From NCBI GenBank assembly GCA_024742875.1, contig JANSXP010000026.1, forward strand, positions 1-64,000: 64,000 nucleotides of DNA, read 5' to 3'. The notes beneath the pieces were generated by a model. The model searched no databases, was not told where the DNA came from, and saw only the letters and a program-made list of their open reading frames with translations. Origin of the DNA: Planctomycetaceae bacterium. GTDB lineage: Bacteria > Planctomycetota > Planctomycetia > Planctomycetales > Planctomycetaceae. The translations under genes were made by a program, and so were the position numbers. This document shows positions 36,188 through 47,273 of this stretch, one piece after another. Positions within the stretch are counted from its first letter, which is position 1. Each line of letters starts with the position of its first letter.

Positions 36188-37450
36188 CTATTCGAAGCAA
36201 TACAGCGCCTTGTTGGACCGCACGTAAACGCGTCCGTCAGCTACGGCGGGGGTGGCATTAAAGTCGGTGTCATCCAGCGGCGGATTCACTCGCACCTGCT
36301 TCATCTGCGGAGTCGCCTCGTAGACATATGTTCCGCTGCGACGGGTGACCACGTAAATATGATCGCCCGCTTTCACGGGTGAGGCGTAAACGGGACGACC
36401 GCCGGACTGCAGCCCCTGCAAACGAGAACGGGTGACCGTCTCCCCCGACTTCGCATTGACCGAGTAAGCCTGACCGCGATCACTCACCCAGTACAAATGA
36501 CCGTCAGACAGCACGGGGGTCGCCACATAACTGCTGTCCCGGCCCTGCCACAATCGGTGAGTTTTCGAAATGTCTTTGCGACCTCCTCGACGAATCGCGT
36601 TGGTCTGCTGCGCGGGATACCCGCCAAACGTGTAGAACGCATCCTCGCCGACAACCACACTCGGGCTCACATTCCCGCCGTTGTCAATTTCGCAGTACCA
36701 TCGCAGTTTGCCGTTCTCCACGTTAATGCCCCAGACTTCTCCCGGCATTGAGATGACCGCCTCCATCACGCCGCCGTCTGCTTCGACCAGCACGGGCGTG
36801 GCGAAACACAGTTCCAGACCGGCGTATTCGGCCCGCCATTTCTCTTCACCGGTCGCCGCATCCAGCCCAAGAATCGCACGATTCTCTTCCGACGCATTGA
36901 CAATCAGCAAACCGTCGTGCAACAGGGGGCTGGCGGCGGAGCCCCAGCGTCTGTTGCTGGACATCTGCCCTACGTCTTTTTGCCAGATCTTTCTGCCTTC
37001 CATGTCCCAGGCAACCACACCCGCCTTGCCAAAAAAGGCAAACACATTTTTGCCGTCGCTGACCGGCGTACCGCTGGCGTACCCGTGCTCCCGCAGATAG
37101 CCGGAATACGAATCGTCCCGCTGCGGACCGGACACAGAATCCGACCACACGATCATTCCCGTCCGGGCGTCAACGCAAACCAGCGTGCGCTGGGAATCGG
37201 CGCCGTCCACTCCCGAGTAACACGTAACAAAAATCTTTCCATCAACAACGATGGGCGAAGACGAGCCCTCACCAGGCAGATCAAGCGTCCACTTTGCGGA
37301 TTCCGCCGACCATTCCAGGGGCACTTTTTCTGCCGTGACTCCCTGGCCGTTGGGGCCTCGAAAACGCGTCCAGTCCGAGGCAGACACAGTGCCCAGGCTG
37401 GCCACCAGCAACACACCTGACAACACACCTGACAATACAGCGACTCTCAT
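36188..37450 (-). CDS. PQQ-like beta-propeller repeat protein, exported
   Basis: A 420-residue exported protein. The signal peptide is VLSGVLSGVLLVASLG ending near TVSAS; the mature chain starts DWTRFRGPNGQG, the classic opening of planctomycete PQQ-repeat propellers. WD-like PQQ repeats recur: GKIFVTCYSGVDG, VFAFFGKAGVVAWDMEGRKIW, GLDAATGEEKWRA, VNAKSGETVTRSR and VADGRVYVRSNKALYCFE. No quinoprotein dehydrogenase active-site residues are evident, so it is more likely a scaffold or binding protein. I choose ATG at 37450 with GAGG six bases upstream over upstream ATGs in the same ORF. It is the last gene of the unit with ECF sigma and kinase. Confidence 0.88.
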   Translation of the reverse strand: MRVAVLSGVLSGVLLVASLGTVSASDWTRFRGPNGQGVTAEKVPLEWSAESAKWTLDLPGEGSSSPIVVDGKIFVTCYSGVDGADSQRTLVCVDARTGMIVWSDSVSGPQRDDSYSGYLREHGYASGTPVSDGKNVFAFFGKAGVVAWDMEGRKIWQKDVGQMSSNRRWGSAASPLLHDGLLIVNASEENRAILGLDAATGEEKWRAEYAGLELCFATPVLVEADGGVMEAVISMPGEVWGINVENGKLRWYCEIDNGGNVSPSVVVGEDAFYTFGGYPAQQTNAIRRGGRKDISKTHRLWQGRDSSYVATPVLSDGHLYWVSDRGQAYSVNAKSGETVTRSRLQGLQSGGRPVYASPVKAGDHIYVVTRRSGTYVYEATPQMKQVRVNPPLDDTDFNATPAVADGRVYVRSNKALYCFE

Positions 37451-37584
37451 CGACGACCTCATTGAGCAAAAAACCTCGAACACGCTGATGCGCCGACGCG
37501 CGTCAGATCAGACCATCTCAGCGGCCAATGCACAAACAAACGTCAGCGGCGGCGGAATGTGTCCGCAAATCCGGAGAGTTTTCG

Positions 37585-40296
37585 TCAATTCCGCCCACGT
37601 GGCGGCCCCCAGCCGGGGCTGTCACCAAACATCAGCTGTTCCAGCAACTGCGTCCTGCGGCCCTCAAACCGTAACAGCCACTGCTGGTAGCCGGTCGCCT
37701 GGGGATAGCGTTTGGCCAGTTGAGTCTGCAGACGAATGGATTCTTCCACTTCCGTCACGGCTTCCATCAACAGCACCTGCGACTGCAGACGATCAAACGT
37801 CCGTCGCGATCGCGACTCCAGCACAGCCGCCATCTTGCTGTGCGTATGCACCAGCGTGAATTTGTAGTCAGGAACAAACGGGTGATTCACCAGCAGTTCC
37901 TGACTGACCATCATCGAATCCGCCAGGCGGTCCTCAATTTCACGCAGCGTGTTTTCGTCGAGCATCTGCAACGATCGTGTATCGACCTCCGCCAGCAGTT
38001 CGGCCAGCTTGGCCGTAATGGCCGGAGCATCCGGATACTCCTCGTGCAAATCGCTGAGCCTCCGGTCTGCTTCCTCTCCGGCATCCTCCGTCTGACGACT
38101 GGGATTGGTGAAGCGTCCCATGGAAAGCCCTGCGTAGCACTGAGCCAGCAGGAATCGAGCGCGTACGGAAGGTGCCTCAGCGCCCGTCTCAAGCAGGGCG
38201 ATCGCGCGCTCCAGTTGTGTCCGCTGTTTGCTGGACATTTCCATCTCAAAGCGGCCGGCGTCCCGCGGCTCCGGGCGACTTGTGCGCCCCGGGATCAAAT
38301 GCCGCCATACACCCGGCATCGGTCCGCCCGATCGGGGAGGGCGGCGGCCACTACGGTCAGGTGGTTCATTCGCTCGAGCGGACAGACTATTCAACGGACT
38401 TTCCCCCGGACGCAGCTTCCGAGAGGCCAGAAAATGGGTGCGTGCCAGCTCGTAGCGTACGTCCGCAGAATCGATGTCGAGCTGCTCCAGGGCCGACTGC
38501 GCCCTGGCATGCCACCGCGCACTCGCATCCGGCTGGCCAAGAAACAGAAGGCATGTCCCCAGTTCGTTGTAAATCGCCGCAATGGTCAGCCGCAGTGATG
38601 TCAGCTGCTCCGCAGTTGCAGTTGCCACAAGAACGTCCCACTCCCGCAGCGCGGCTTCGTATTCTACGGTCGCCGCTTCAAAGTCATTCAGACGCTGACT
38701 GAAATCGCCGAACCGTTTGCGCGTCGCGATCGTCCAGGCCATGTCTTCGGGGCTGGCCCCGGCACGTTCGACAAATTCTCGATAAAGACCAAACGCGTAG
38801 CCGAGAGTCTCGGCTGTCTCCGGAGTCAGCACCGAGGTCGACAGCACGTCCTGATCCCGCGATGCGGAATCCCCGCTGCCGCTGAATTCATCCAGCGCTT
38901 CATCCAGTGACTCACGACTTTTGATGATGGCGCTGCTTTTCTCCAGCTCCGTTTGCTGTTCCGCCAGCCGCGCCTGCCGCTCCAGCGAATAGCCGACAAC
39001 GGCAATCCCCGCCACAAGCAGCAGCGACAGTGCGGACACACAGATACTTGCCGCCAGCAGCGGGTTGCGCCGTGACCATTTGGTCAGCTGTTCCAGAGCA
39101 CCGGGTGGTCGGGCCAGCACACTGCGACCTTCCAGAAATCGCTGCAGGTCGTCGGCCAGCTGACCGCAGTCGGCATAGCGATCCGCTGGCTCACGGGACA
39201 CGGCTTTCATTACGATCGTTTCCAGATCGATCGGCACCTGGGCGTTCACGCTGCGAGGTGTGGCGATCCGCGATTCCGCAATCGCCCGCATGACTTCCGC
39301 CTGGGTCGTGGTATCGCCGGTGGCCGCCTTAAGTGTCAGCAGCTCATACAGCGTGACGCCCAGTCCGTACTGGTCCGAAGCTTCGTTGCAGGTGCCCTGA
39401 AACTGCTCCGGACTCAAATACCGCAGCGTCCCCGCCAGACTGTTGGTCTGCGACCAGTGCCCGGTGTCAGACTGCATCGCCAGGCCGAAATCTGCTATCC
39501 AGACCGTGCCGTCCTGGTCCAGCAGCAGATTGGCCGGCTTCAGGTCGCGGTGAATGGTACTCTGAGAGTGTGCATAGTGAACCGCCTGCGCTGCCTGCAC
39601 GCCGGCACTGGCGACGAATCGCCAGAAGGCATCGGTGCCATAGTCGGGAATGTCACACTCTTCTGCGGGTGCCTCCAGCAAATTGTGAGACGTTTCTGCG
39701 TCTGCTCCGACCAGATCACCGTCGCGGCGCAGACGGCCAATCACCCGGTCCAGCGCAGCCCCGCGAATCAGCTGCATGGCAATAAAGTACAGCCCGTCCT
39801 GCTCGCCAAAATTGAAGACCGGAATGATATTGGTGTGATGCAGCCGGGCGGCCGACCGGGCTTCGCGAAGAAAACGCTCCAGTCCTTTGTCGGCATGCAC
39901 AGCCTGTCCGGACAGCACCTTAACGGCCACCCGCCGCTGCAGCTGTCCGTGCTGCGCTTCGTAGACAACCCCCATTCCACCCCGGCCGATTTCCCGTTCC
40001 AGCCGATACGGCCCCAGTTGGCAGGGCAGCTGCATTCCTGTGCGTTTTCGAGAGACGGACTGCTTCCAGTCGGACGACAGACTCTGCAAAGCTTCCAGCG
40101 CTGGCCAGACGTCACGAATCTGATCCGCCAGCGCCGGGTAGTCGGCAATCAGCTGCCCCATGGAAACCGCCTCGCCGGCTTTTTGACGTGCCAGCGTTTG
40201 CTCCACGAGTTCCTCCACCGACAGTGGGGAGCGACTCGAGGCCTCGGGCGAACTGCCAGGATTATCTGAACTTTCGGATCGGCGGGCGTCTGTCAT
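37585..40296 (-). CDS. Ser/Thr protein kinase with membrane segment and TPR-like C-terminal region
   Basis: A 903-residue Hanks-type kinase. The kinase domain spans about 94-380: glycine loop GRGGMGVVYEA, AVKVLSGQ with the ATP-Lys, catalytic HRDLKPANLLL, DFGLAM and the late AP-E-like region with ASDQYGLGVTLYELLT. A transmembrane helix near 420-445 (ASICVSALSLLLVAGIAVVGY) puts the kinase in the cytosol and a ~450-residue C-terminal part outside. That part is helical and resembles TPR-like repeats with many Arg/Ala/Leu heptads. The first ~80 residues contain an SVEELVEQTLARQ segment found in other planctomycete kinases paired with ECF sigma factors. The ECF gene ends 3 bp upstream. Confidence 0.93.
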   Translation of the reverse strand: MTDARRSESSDNPGSSPEASSRSPLSVEELVEQTLARQKAGEAVSMGQLIADYPALADQIRDVWPALEALQSLSSDWKQSVSRKRTGMQLPCQLGPYRLEREIGRGGMGVVYEAQHGQLQRRVAVKVLSGQAVHADKGLERFLREARSAARLHHTNIIPVFNFGEQDGLYFIAMQLIRGAALDRVIGRLRRDGDLVGADAETSHNLLEAPAEECDIPDYGTDAFWRFVASAGVQAAQAVHYAHSQSTIHRDLKPANLLLDQDGTVWIADFGLAMQSDTGHWSQTNSLAGTLRYLSPEQFQGTCNEASDQYGLGVTLYELLTLKAATGDTTTQAEVMRAIAESRIATPRSVNAQVPIDLETIVMKAVSREPADRYADCGQLADDLQRFLEGRSVLARPPGALEQLTKWSRRNPLLAASICVSALSLLLVAGIAVVGYSLERQARLAEQQTELEKSSAIIKSRESLDEALDEFSGSGDSASRDQDVLSTSVLTPETAETLGYAFGLYREFVERAGASPEDMAWTIATRKRFGDFSQRLNDFEAATVEYEAALREWDVLVATATAEQLTSLRLTIAAIYNELGTCLLFLGQPDASARWHARAQSALEQLDIDSADVRYELARTHFLASRKLRPGESPLNSLSARANEPPDRSGRRPPRSGGPMPGVWRHLIPGRTSRPEPRDAGRFEMEMSSKQRTQLERAIALLETGAEAPSVRARFLLAQCYAGLSMGRFTNPSRQTEDAGEEADRRLSDLHEEYPDAPAITAKLAELLAEVDTRSLQMLDENTLREIEDRLADSMMVSQELLVNHPFVPDYKFTLVHTHSKMAAVLESRSRRTFDRLQSQVLLMEAVTEVEESIRLQTQLAKRYPQATGYQQWLLRFEGRRTQLLEQLMFGDSPGWGPPRGRN

Positions 40297-40299
40297 CGG

Positions 40300-40935
40300 T
40301 CACCACGCCTTGTCGGAATCCGGCAGTTTGGCCATGATCTGCTGCAGACGCTTCAGAGCGCGGACGTAACGGAGACTGGCGGCGCCCTGGTTGATCCCCA
40401 GCACTTCCGCCACTTCCTGGTTGCTCAAATCTTCAAAGTTCCGCAGCGCCAGCACCTCTCGATCGATTTCCTCCATCTCCTGCAGCGCTCGCTGTACGGC
40501 ATCCACCGCTTCCGCCCGCTGGATGGCCTGACTGGGAGACGTGAGGTTTCCTGCCAAAGCGTGCGCCATGGAGGTCGCCGTGGAATTGCCACTCACGAGA
40601 TTCAGAGACTGATCTCGCCCGGCGTCACGAGCCTTCGTTCCCAGATGTCGCCGATGCACGTCACACAGTGTTTGCATGGCCACCAGTCGCAGCCACACAT
40701 AGGCCGAAGAGCCCTCTGGTGTGGCGGCAAAATGGGACAGCCGTTTCTGCGCATCCAGAAAGACCTCCTGCAGCAGATCGTCCACATCCACGCGAGACGC
40801 CACGCGGGGATCCAGACGAAAGAACAGCATTTGACGCAGCCGCGCTTCACAAACCGCCAGCAACTCACCAAGAGCCGCTTCTTCTCCGGCCCGCAGCCGG
40901 GCAATCAGTTCTGCAGAAATGCCGTCTTCCAGCAT
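40300..40935 (-). CDS. ECF-family RNA polymerase sigma factor
   Basis: A 211-residue ECF sigma with region 2 (DVDDLLQEVFLDAQKRLSHF, then AYVWLRLVAMQTLCD) and region 4 (EEIDREVLALRNFEDLSNQEVAEVLGINQGAASLRYVRALKRLQ). It belongs to the planctomycete type with an N-terminal AELIARLRAGEEAALGEL and no adjacent anti-sigma gene. The kinase that follows after 3 bp is a likely regulator. The NHL-propeller gene lies upstream on the same strand (42 bp). Confidence 0.94.
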   Translation of the reverse strand: MLEDGISAELIARLRAGEEAALGELLAVCEARLRQMLFFRLDPRVASRVDVDDLLQEVFLDAQKRLSHFAATPEGSSAYVWLRLVAMQTLCDVHRRHLGTKARDAGRDQSLNLVSGNSTATSMAHALAGNLTSPSQAIQRAEAVDAVQRALQEMEEIDREVLALRNFEDLSNQEVAEVLGINQGAASLRYVRALKRLQQIMAKLPDSDKAW

Positions 40936-40977
40936 TTGATTCCTCTGTCCTGGAAACGAGGCTGATACCGCCGGGCG

Positions 40978-41991
40978 TCACTGGTTCTCTACACCAACGC
41001 GGACCAGCTTGATGATGCGTCCCGAGACATTCCAGTCCTGAACGTAAAGATTGCCCTCAGCGTCCCAATACGAACCGTGAGTGCCGCTAAAAACGCCCTC
41101 AATCCACTTTTCCTGAGGCACGCGAAAGCTGCCGCCGACCTTCGGATCCGGATTGAACCCCAGCACGGCCATAATGGTGTTGGTCTTATCCAGAATCACG
41201 ACACGTCCCTTCAAATCGGGCACAGACACATAGTCTCCCTGAATGGCCACCGACGTGGGCATCCCCAGTCCTGTGATGACCTCACCGAGGAAATTGCCGT
41301 CCAGGTCATAATGGACAAGTCGCCCTTTGGGCGCATGATTGCGGTCGCAGACCAGCAGCCGCGGCGGGTCATATCGCTTATCCAGCGTCATGCCGTGGGC
41401 CGTGTTGAACTGCTTCATCCCGTTGCCTTTTTCCCCGAAGTGCATCAGGTATTTGCCGTTCTTATCGAACTTGAAGATGTGGTTGCTGGCGTATCCATCA
41501 GACAGGTAGATCTCACCGGCATCTGTCACCGTGATGGCCGTGGGGCTGAAACGTTTCAGATCCAGTCCACTCTCTTTGGGGAACGGCAGCTTCAGCACAA
41601 TGTCACCGGTCTCCGCACTGAACTTCACGCCCTCCGCATCTTTGTTGCGTGCCCCGTAGATGAACTCGCCGTCGGCCTCAGAGCGAATCTCCAGATCGTG
41701 CATATTGGAATATTCCGGCCCCACAAAACGTTTCACCAGTTTGCCGTCCGGACTGAATGCAAAAATCCCCAGCGAGGAACTGGTGTAAATCAGCCCGGCG
41801 CTATCGACCACCACACCACCATGCGTGGAACCAATCTGAGATTTGCCGTCCTCGCCCAGCCCCCATCCGGGAACCGTTTCAAACGTCATCATCCCGGCAC
41901 CCATCCGGACTGGCTGCACGTCGCTCGCCACAGCAGCGCCGCCGAGATAAGAAAGGCCAACCGCAATACACAGCATGCTCACACTTCTCAT
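40978..41991 (-). CDS. Exported NHL-repeat / six-bladed beta-propeller protein
   Basis: A 337-residue protein with a signal peptide (SMLCIAVGLSYLGGAAVAS). NHL-type repeats follow: GVVVDSAGLIYTSSSLGIFAFSPDGKLVKRF, DLEIRSEADGEFIYGA, TAITVTDAGEIYLSDGYASNHIFKFDKNGK, TAHGMTLDKRYDPPRLLVCDR and PTSVAIQGDYVSVPDLKGRVVILD, each ~45 residues. Such proteins occur near planctomycete extracellular enzymes; no catalytic residue pattern for a lactonase is obvious. I use ATG 41991 with AGGTGG eight bases upstream. It begins the four-gene minus unit NHL - ECF sigma - kinase - PQQ propeller. Confidence 0.85.
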   Translation of the reverse strand: MRSVSMLCIAVGLSYLGGAAVASDVQPVRMGAGMMTFETVPGWGLGEDGKSQIGSTHGGVVVDSAGLIYTSSSLGIFAFSPDGKLVKRFVGPEYSNMHDLEIRSEADGEFIYGARNKDAEGVKFSAETGDIVLKLPFPKESGLDLKRFSPTAITVTDAGEIYLSDGYASNHIFKFDKNGKYLMHFGEKGNGMKQFNTAHGMTLDKRYDPPRLLVCDRNHAPKGRLVHYDLDGNFLGEVITGLGMPTSVAIQGDYVSVPDLKGRVVILDKTNTIMAVLGFNPDPKVGGSFRVPQEKWIEGVFSGTHGSYWDAEGNLYVQDWNVSGRIIKLVRVGVENQ

Positions 41992-42211
41992 GATCATTCC
42001 CACCTGTCCCCACGAAAAAACGAACCACGCCGCCCGGCGACGGGTCCGCAGTCAGATCCGACACCCGAGCATAAATTAACTTTCCCACTGTTTGAAGTCG
42101 GCAGTGGAAATCACTTCGTGATGACCTGCGGTTGTACGTATCATTAGACGCCCTACGACTGCCCCCTGAGACACCGGAAGACGAAGTCGCCACGGCGACA
42201 CGGATGGAACC

Positions 42212-43206
42212 ATGAGCACGTCTGCGACTCCCTGGACTGAATCCCCCGTTCTCACGGTGGCTCTCGACGAGCCTGCCACCACGCGTTATGAGCACGTGCC
42301 GGAATCGATTCGCGAACTGGGCCGCAATCTGCTTGACGGCCTGGCCACGCAGCTGCCACAAACACCGGACCCGTTTCTGCGCCATGTGATTGCCACCACG
42401 GATGGACGCTTTGATGCCGAAACCCGCGCACTGGCCGACATCCTGACGGTTCCCTGGCAGGAACTCACCGTGGCCAATCTGGCCTATGACATCGCCGTTA
42501 GTCTGTTCGGTTGTTCCACCATCGCGCTGCCGACACCGTCCGGTCCCGTCGTTGCCCGCAACATGGACTGGCCGCAGCAGGATATTCTGGCGCGCAGCAG
42601 TTGCCTGATTCGATACACAGAAAAGGGCCGCCTGAAGTTTGCCAATGCCGGCTGGCCGGGAGCGGTCGGTGCAGTCACAGGGCTGTCGGGCAATGGTTTC
42701 TGCGTGACGCTTAACGCAGTGCTCAGTTCAGAACCACCGTCGACCGACGGTTACCCGGTCCTGCTGCAGATTCGGCGTGTGCTGGAAGACGCAGACAACT
42801 TTGACGCCGCCCTCAAGGCCCTGTCCGAACAGCCATTGACCACCTCCGCGCTGCTGACACTGGTGGGAACAGACAATGACCAGCGGGTCGTGATTGAACG
42901 CTCAGCCAATCGGTGCGCCCTGCGCTGGCCGGAAGGAGACGCCCCGCTGATCACCACCAACGACTACCGCGAACTGGCCAGGCCGCAAACCAGCGACGAA
43001 GTGGAAATCTACGAAACCACCTGCTCGCGGTTCGACTACCTCACCTCGTTTTTTGAAAGCCACTCCCCGGATACGTCACCCACCAACGACCACCTGCTGT
43101 ACGCCCTCACAGAGCCGTCCGTCATCCAGTCCATCACCGCACAGCACATCATCATGCATCCGGCCAGCAGTCGCGTGCAGCTGTTTGTGCCGACGAGGTA
43201 TCTGAC

Positions 43207-43210
<4 letters not shown>
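42212..43210 (+). CDS. Acid-ceramidase/NAAA-like Ntn amidase
   Basis: A 332-residue protein resembling the linear amide C-N hydrolase (choloylglycine/acid-ceramidase) superfamily. The likely nucleophile is the Cys in [22 protein letters not shown]: the GCST beginning of the beta subunit and the following RNMDW pair are typical. The ~100-residue N-terminal part ([16 protein letters not shown]...) would be the alpha subunit released by autocleavage before that Cys. No signal peptide, so it is cytosolic, unlike lysosomal homologues. Substrate is probably a fatty amide. Its TGA overlaps the ATG of the DUF1559-type gene (ATGA), so they are translationally coupled. Confidence 0.8.
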
Positions 43211-44274
<1,064 letters not shown>

Positions 44275-44305
44275 CAAAGCTCAAACCTCTCCGGATGTGA
44301 TCGAC

Positions 44306-45357
44306 ATGAGCCACCCGTATCCACCATCACTCAACGACGCCGGGGACTGGTCGTTCACGACAGGATCCGGCGTCCTGACGATCACAATCGGCTTGCTGCT
44401 CCTCACCCTGCTGCGCAAACGCAACGCTGCTGGCCTCCACGTTCTGATCGCTGGCTGCAGTTTTCTGAGCCTCACAGCCTGGTATGACTGGCCAGCTGCC
44501 GACGTCCGTGGGTCGTACTACAGCCGGACGTCCCTGCTGGATCTCTGGCTGCTGCGTGGCGCAGTCACACTGACCCTGATCACCAACACCCGCACGCTGC
44601 AACTGTGGTCACGCCAAAACTCGAACGCTGCCTGGTATCAGGTTCTGGCCATCTACGGCCTGGCCTTTCTTGCCACGATCAGTCAGGCAACACTCTGCCC
44701 TCCGGAAGCCCCGTGGCGAACGCAATGCAGAAACAACCTGAAGCAACTCGGACTGTCACTTCAAAATTACCATGATGTCTGGGCCGAGTTTCCGCCCCTC
44801 GCCGCGGGAACTCCCCCTGTGTCGTGGCGAGTTCAACTGCTGCCTTACATCGAACAAGAGGATCTGCATCGTGCCTATGACGTTACCAGCGCATGGAATT
44901 CGGCAACTTCCCCCTGATCGGGCAGCAGCCAGCAGCATTCAGGTGCCCCACCGCCAGAGCTCACCTCGGTGAGACACGATCTGAATATACGGACTATCTG
45001 GGCCTGGAGCACAACTCTTCGGTTCTGCAGAGCGGTCGGTCACTTCGTCTCAAAGACATCACTGATGGAACCTCCACCACCCTCATGGTCGTCGAAGCGT
45101 GCGGAAGTCAGGTCCTGTGGACCGAGCCGCGAGACGCTCGTGTTGACGACCTCACTCTCCAGGTCAACGCCCCGGGTCATCAGGTCGGTCAGTCAGATGG
45201 CCTGATGTCTTCCTGGCACGCCGGTTGCGCCCAGGGTCTGTTGGCTGATGGCTCTGTTCACACCTTCTCTGAATCCACGGACCCTCGGATTCTCAAAGCG
45301 CTGACCACCGCTGCGGGAGGCGACGGACCTGTGTCCCAGGACGACTGGGCCCCATAA
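44306..45357 (+). pseudogene. Frameshifted tandem paralogue of the multi-TM DUF1559 gene
   Basis: The N-terminal half (44306-44917) opens [17 protein letters not shown], parallel to [11 protein letters not shown] of the upstream gene, has a similar multi-TM region, then [20 protein letters not shown] and AEFPPLAAG, and ends prematurely after SAWNSATSP at the TGA at 44915-44917. The rest of the domain resumes in the -1 frame: [59 protein letters not shown], to 45357. The break sits exactly at a run of five C (44910-44914); six C would restore one open frame of about 350 residues. This is a lost base, a sequencing error or, less likely, -1 recoding. Confidence 0.78.
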
Positions 45358-45442
45358 ATCCATGCATAAGAAAATCCTGTGATCCGACCGCTGGCGTCCT
45401 GCGTTGCTCTGTCATCGGTTCGTCTCACTTCGGATGCTCTTT

Positions 45443-45748
45443 ATGTCTGTCGGCCCCAAACCCAACTGCCCGTGGCGAAAACCGCCCCGCCATCCCCTTG
45501 ACCACGCCGAGAAAATCGCCCACGTGATCGGCGGCGCGATGTTTGGCGGACTGGCCAGCCTGTACCACACCATCGCGGCGTTCTTCGCCATCTCAATCTC
45601 CGAACAGGGTTCTCTGTGGATCCCCGCCGGTATTCTGCTGGGCAGCATGACTCTGTGCGCGATACTCGCCGCTGTCTTCGGGCATCGTTTCATCGACTGG
45701 ATCGAAGCGAACTTCACCAGGTTCTGGCGATCACACGAGCATCACTGA
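45443..45748 (+). CDS. Small two-helix membrane protein
   Basis: A 101-residue hypothetical protein. A short hydrophilic Pro-rich start (PNCPWRKPPRHPLDH) is followed by two probable transmembrane helices (HVIGGAMFGGLASLYHTIAAFFAI and WIPAGILLGSMTLCAILAAVFGH, cut at 20 residues or fewer in each) and a basic tail (RFWRSHEHH). No family recognised. ATG 45443 is preferred; GGA is eight bases upstream. An ATG nine bases earlier (45434) is possible. It follows the broken paralogue by about 85 bp. Confidence 0.6.
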   Translation: MSVGPKPNCPWRKPPRHPLDHAEKIAHVIGGAMFGGLASLYHTIAAFFAISISEQGSLWIPAGILLGSMTLCAILAAVFGHRFIDWIEANFTRFWRSHEHH

Positions 45749-45896
45749 GGCTAACACACTGCACAAAGTGATGTGCGGCAGTTGCCGCCTCAATGCTGTC
45801 TCGATGTTGTTTCCATGTCGCCGCGCTGCCACCTCAATGTCGTCTCTCTTTCCTCAGCACTCAGCGGCCGATGCGCTACGCACTCGCCGACTCTGC

Positions 45897-47051
45897 TCAA
45901 CCTCGCAGCCGCTCCCGCAGTTCACTGGGCGTCTCGCCCGTCTCCCGCCGAAACATGGCCGCCATATACTCGCCATATTCGAAGCCGGTCCGCTGGGCAA
46001 TCTGCTGAATGGACAGATCTGTCTCCACCAGCAATTCGGTAATCCGATTGACCCGCACCCGCTGGATCTCCTGGTGCGGTGTCACGCCCAGCGCTTTGCG
46101 AAATCGATGCTCCAGCGCACGACGTGACAGCGTCGTTTCCCGGAGCACATCCGCCACCCGAATATTGTCGGTCGCGTGCCGCCGAATAAAACTCAGGGCA
46201 GCGGCCACCTGTTTGTCTTCGATGGCAAACGTGTCCGTCGACTCCCGCAGCCGGATACCCCGCGGCATCGTAATCAACGGTTCGTCCGACGAAACATTCT
46301 CCCCGTCCATCATTCGCTGCAGCAGTTCCGCCGCTTCATAGCCCGTGCGATGCGTATCAGGCTGAATACTCGACAGCGTCGGCTCTGACAGTTCGCAGAT
46401 CAGCCGATCATCATCGACACCCAGCACAGCCACTTCCTCCGGCACAGAAATCTCCAGTTGCCGACATACATCCAGCACCTGTTGCGCTTTAAAGTCGTAG
46501 CATCCCATAATGGCCACCGGGCGCGGCAACGCCCTCAGCAAATCGGCAAGGCTCTCCATCTCCTGCGTCAGATCGAACGCCTCGGCATACCGCGCTGCCG
46601 CATGATGCTCGTAAAACTCGCAGCCTGACTCCCGCGCCAACTGCTCAAAGTGCCGACACCGCTTGTTCGACCACTCAAATCCCGCGTCGCCGCAATACGC
46701 CAGATGCCGGAACCCCCGCTCCGTAAAATGCTGCACGGCCAGTTCGGCGATCGCCCGGTCCTGCGTATCGGCCCACGGAACCCCTTTGATGTGCTGCGCC
46801 GCGCTGAGATCCACCAGCGGCACGCCTATCCGCGTCAGCTGCCGACCAATCGCCGCCGTCTCAATCCGCGCGATGATGCCGTCCCCCCGCCAGTTCTTCA
46901 GCCAGGCTGGCGGCGCTGCTCCCCGTTCCTGCTCTGTTAAATGCACCGACCAGTCACCGCACTCCTTGGTAAACGCAATCACGCCTTCCAGCAGCCCGCG
47001 GCTGTAGCCGTTTGACGTTTCAATCAGCAGTGCTACCGACTTGCGCCGCAT
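45897..47051 (-). CDS. xylR: XylR-type regulator (LacI-like sensor, AraC-type HTH)
   Basis: A 384-residue regulator. The N-terminal ~270 residues are a periplasmic-binding-protein-like sugar sensor ([71 protein letters not shown]). The C-terminal ~100 residues are an AraC-type double HTH ([22 protein letters not shown] and [22 protein letters not shown]). This architecture is the XylR activator of xylose operons. It is divergent from xylA, so it likely controls that gene in response to xylose. ATG at 47049-47051 follows GGAGGAAA on the minus strand. A 3-AA longer TTG start exists at 47063. Confidence 0.93.
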   Translation of the reverse strand: MRRKSVALLIETSNGYSRGLLEGVIAFTKECGDWSVHLTEQERGAAPPAWLKNWRGDGIIARIETAAIGRQLTRIGVPLVDLSAAQHIKGVPWADTQDRAIAELAVQHFTERGFRHLAYCGDAGFEWSNKRCRHFEQLARESGCEFYEHHAAARYAEAFDLTQEMESLADLLRALPRPVAIMGCYDFKAQQVLDVCRQLEISVPEEVAVLGVDDDRLICELSEPTLSSIQPDTHRTGYEAAELLQRMMDGENVSSDEPLITMPRGIRLRESTDTFAIEDKQVAAALSFIRRHATDNIRVADVLRETTLSRRALEHRFRKALGVTPHQEIQRVRVNRITELLVETDLSIQQIAQRTGFEYGEYMAAMFRRETGETPSELRERLRG

Positions 47052-47273
47052 TTTCCTCCCCAACGAGTGTGTAAAATATCTCTGACACTATGCGCGATAT
47101 CTACTGGAAAATCGAGTTTGGAATGCCGAAATTCTCCGAATCGCATGTGCAATAACTCTGATCACCGCGATCAGACGCCATTCGAGACACCAACCGGACA
47201 TCCATTCCGCACATCACTCAGGCGACCCCAACAACCGGCGACGCACCTCGCCCCAGTCAACGAAACATCCATC
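47052..47273. promoter_or_regulatory. Divergent xylR-xylA control region with candidate operator
   Basis: About 220 bases between divergent genes. TCTGATC (47157-47163) and GATCAGA (47169-47175) form a perfect 7-bp inverted repeat with a 5-base centre (ACCGC). AT-rich stretches near 47070-47100 could hold promoters. I name no -10 or -35. Confidence 0.45.

Noticed and set aside
44910-44917. Programmed -1 frameshift as the sole explanation
   Set aside because: No canonical X XXY YYZ heptamer and no strong downstream structure that I could see; a homopolymer indel is simpler.
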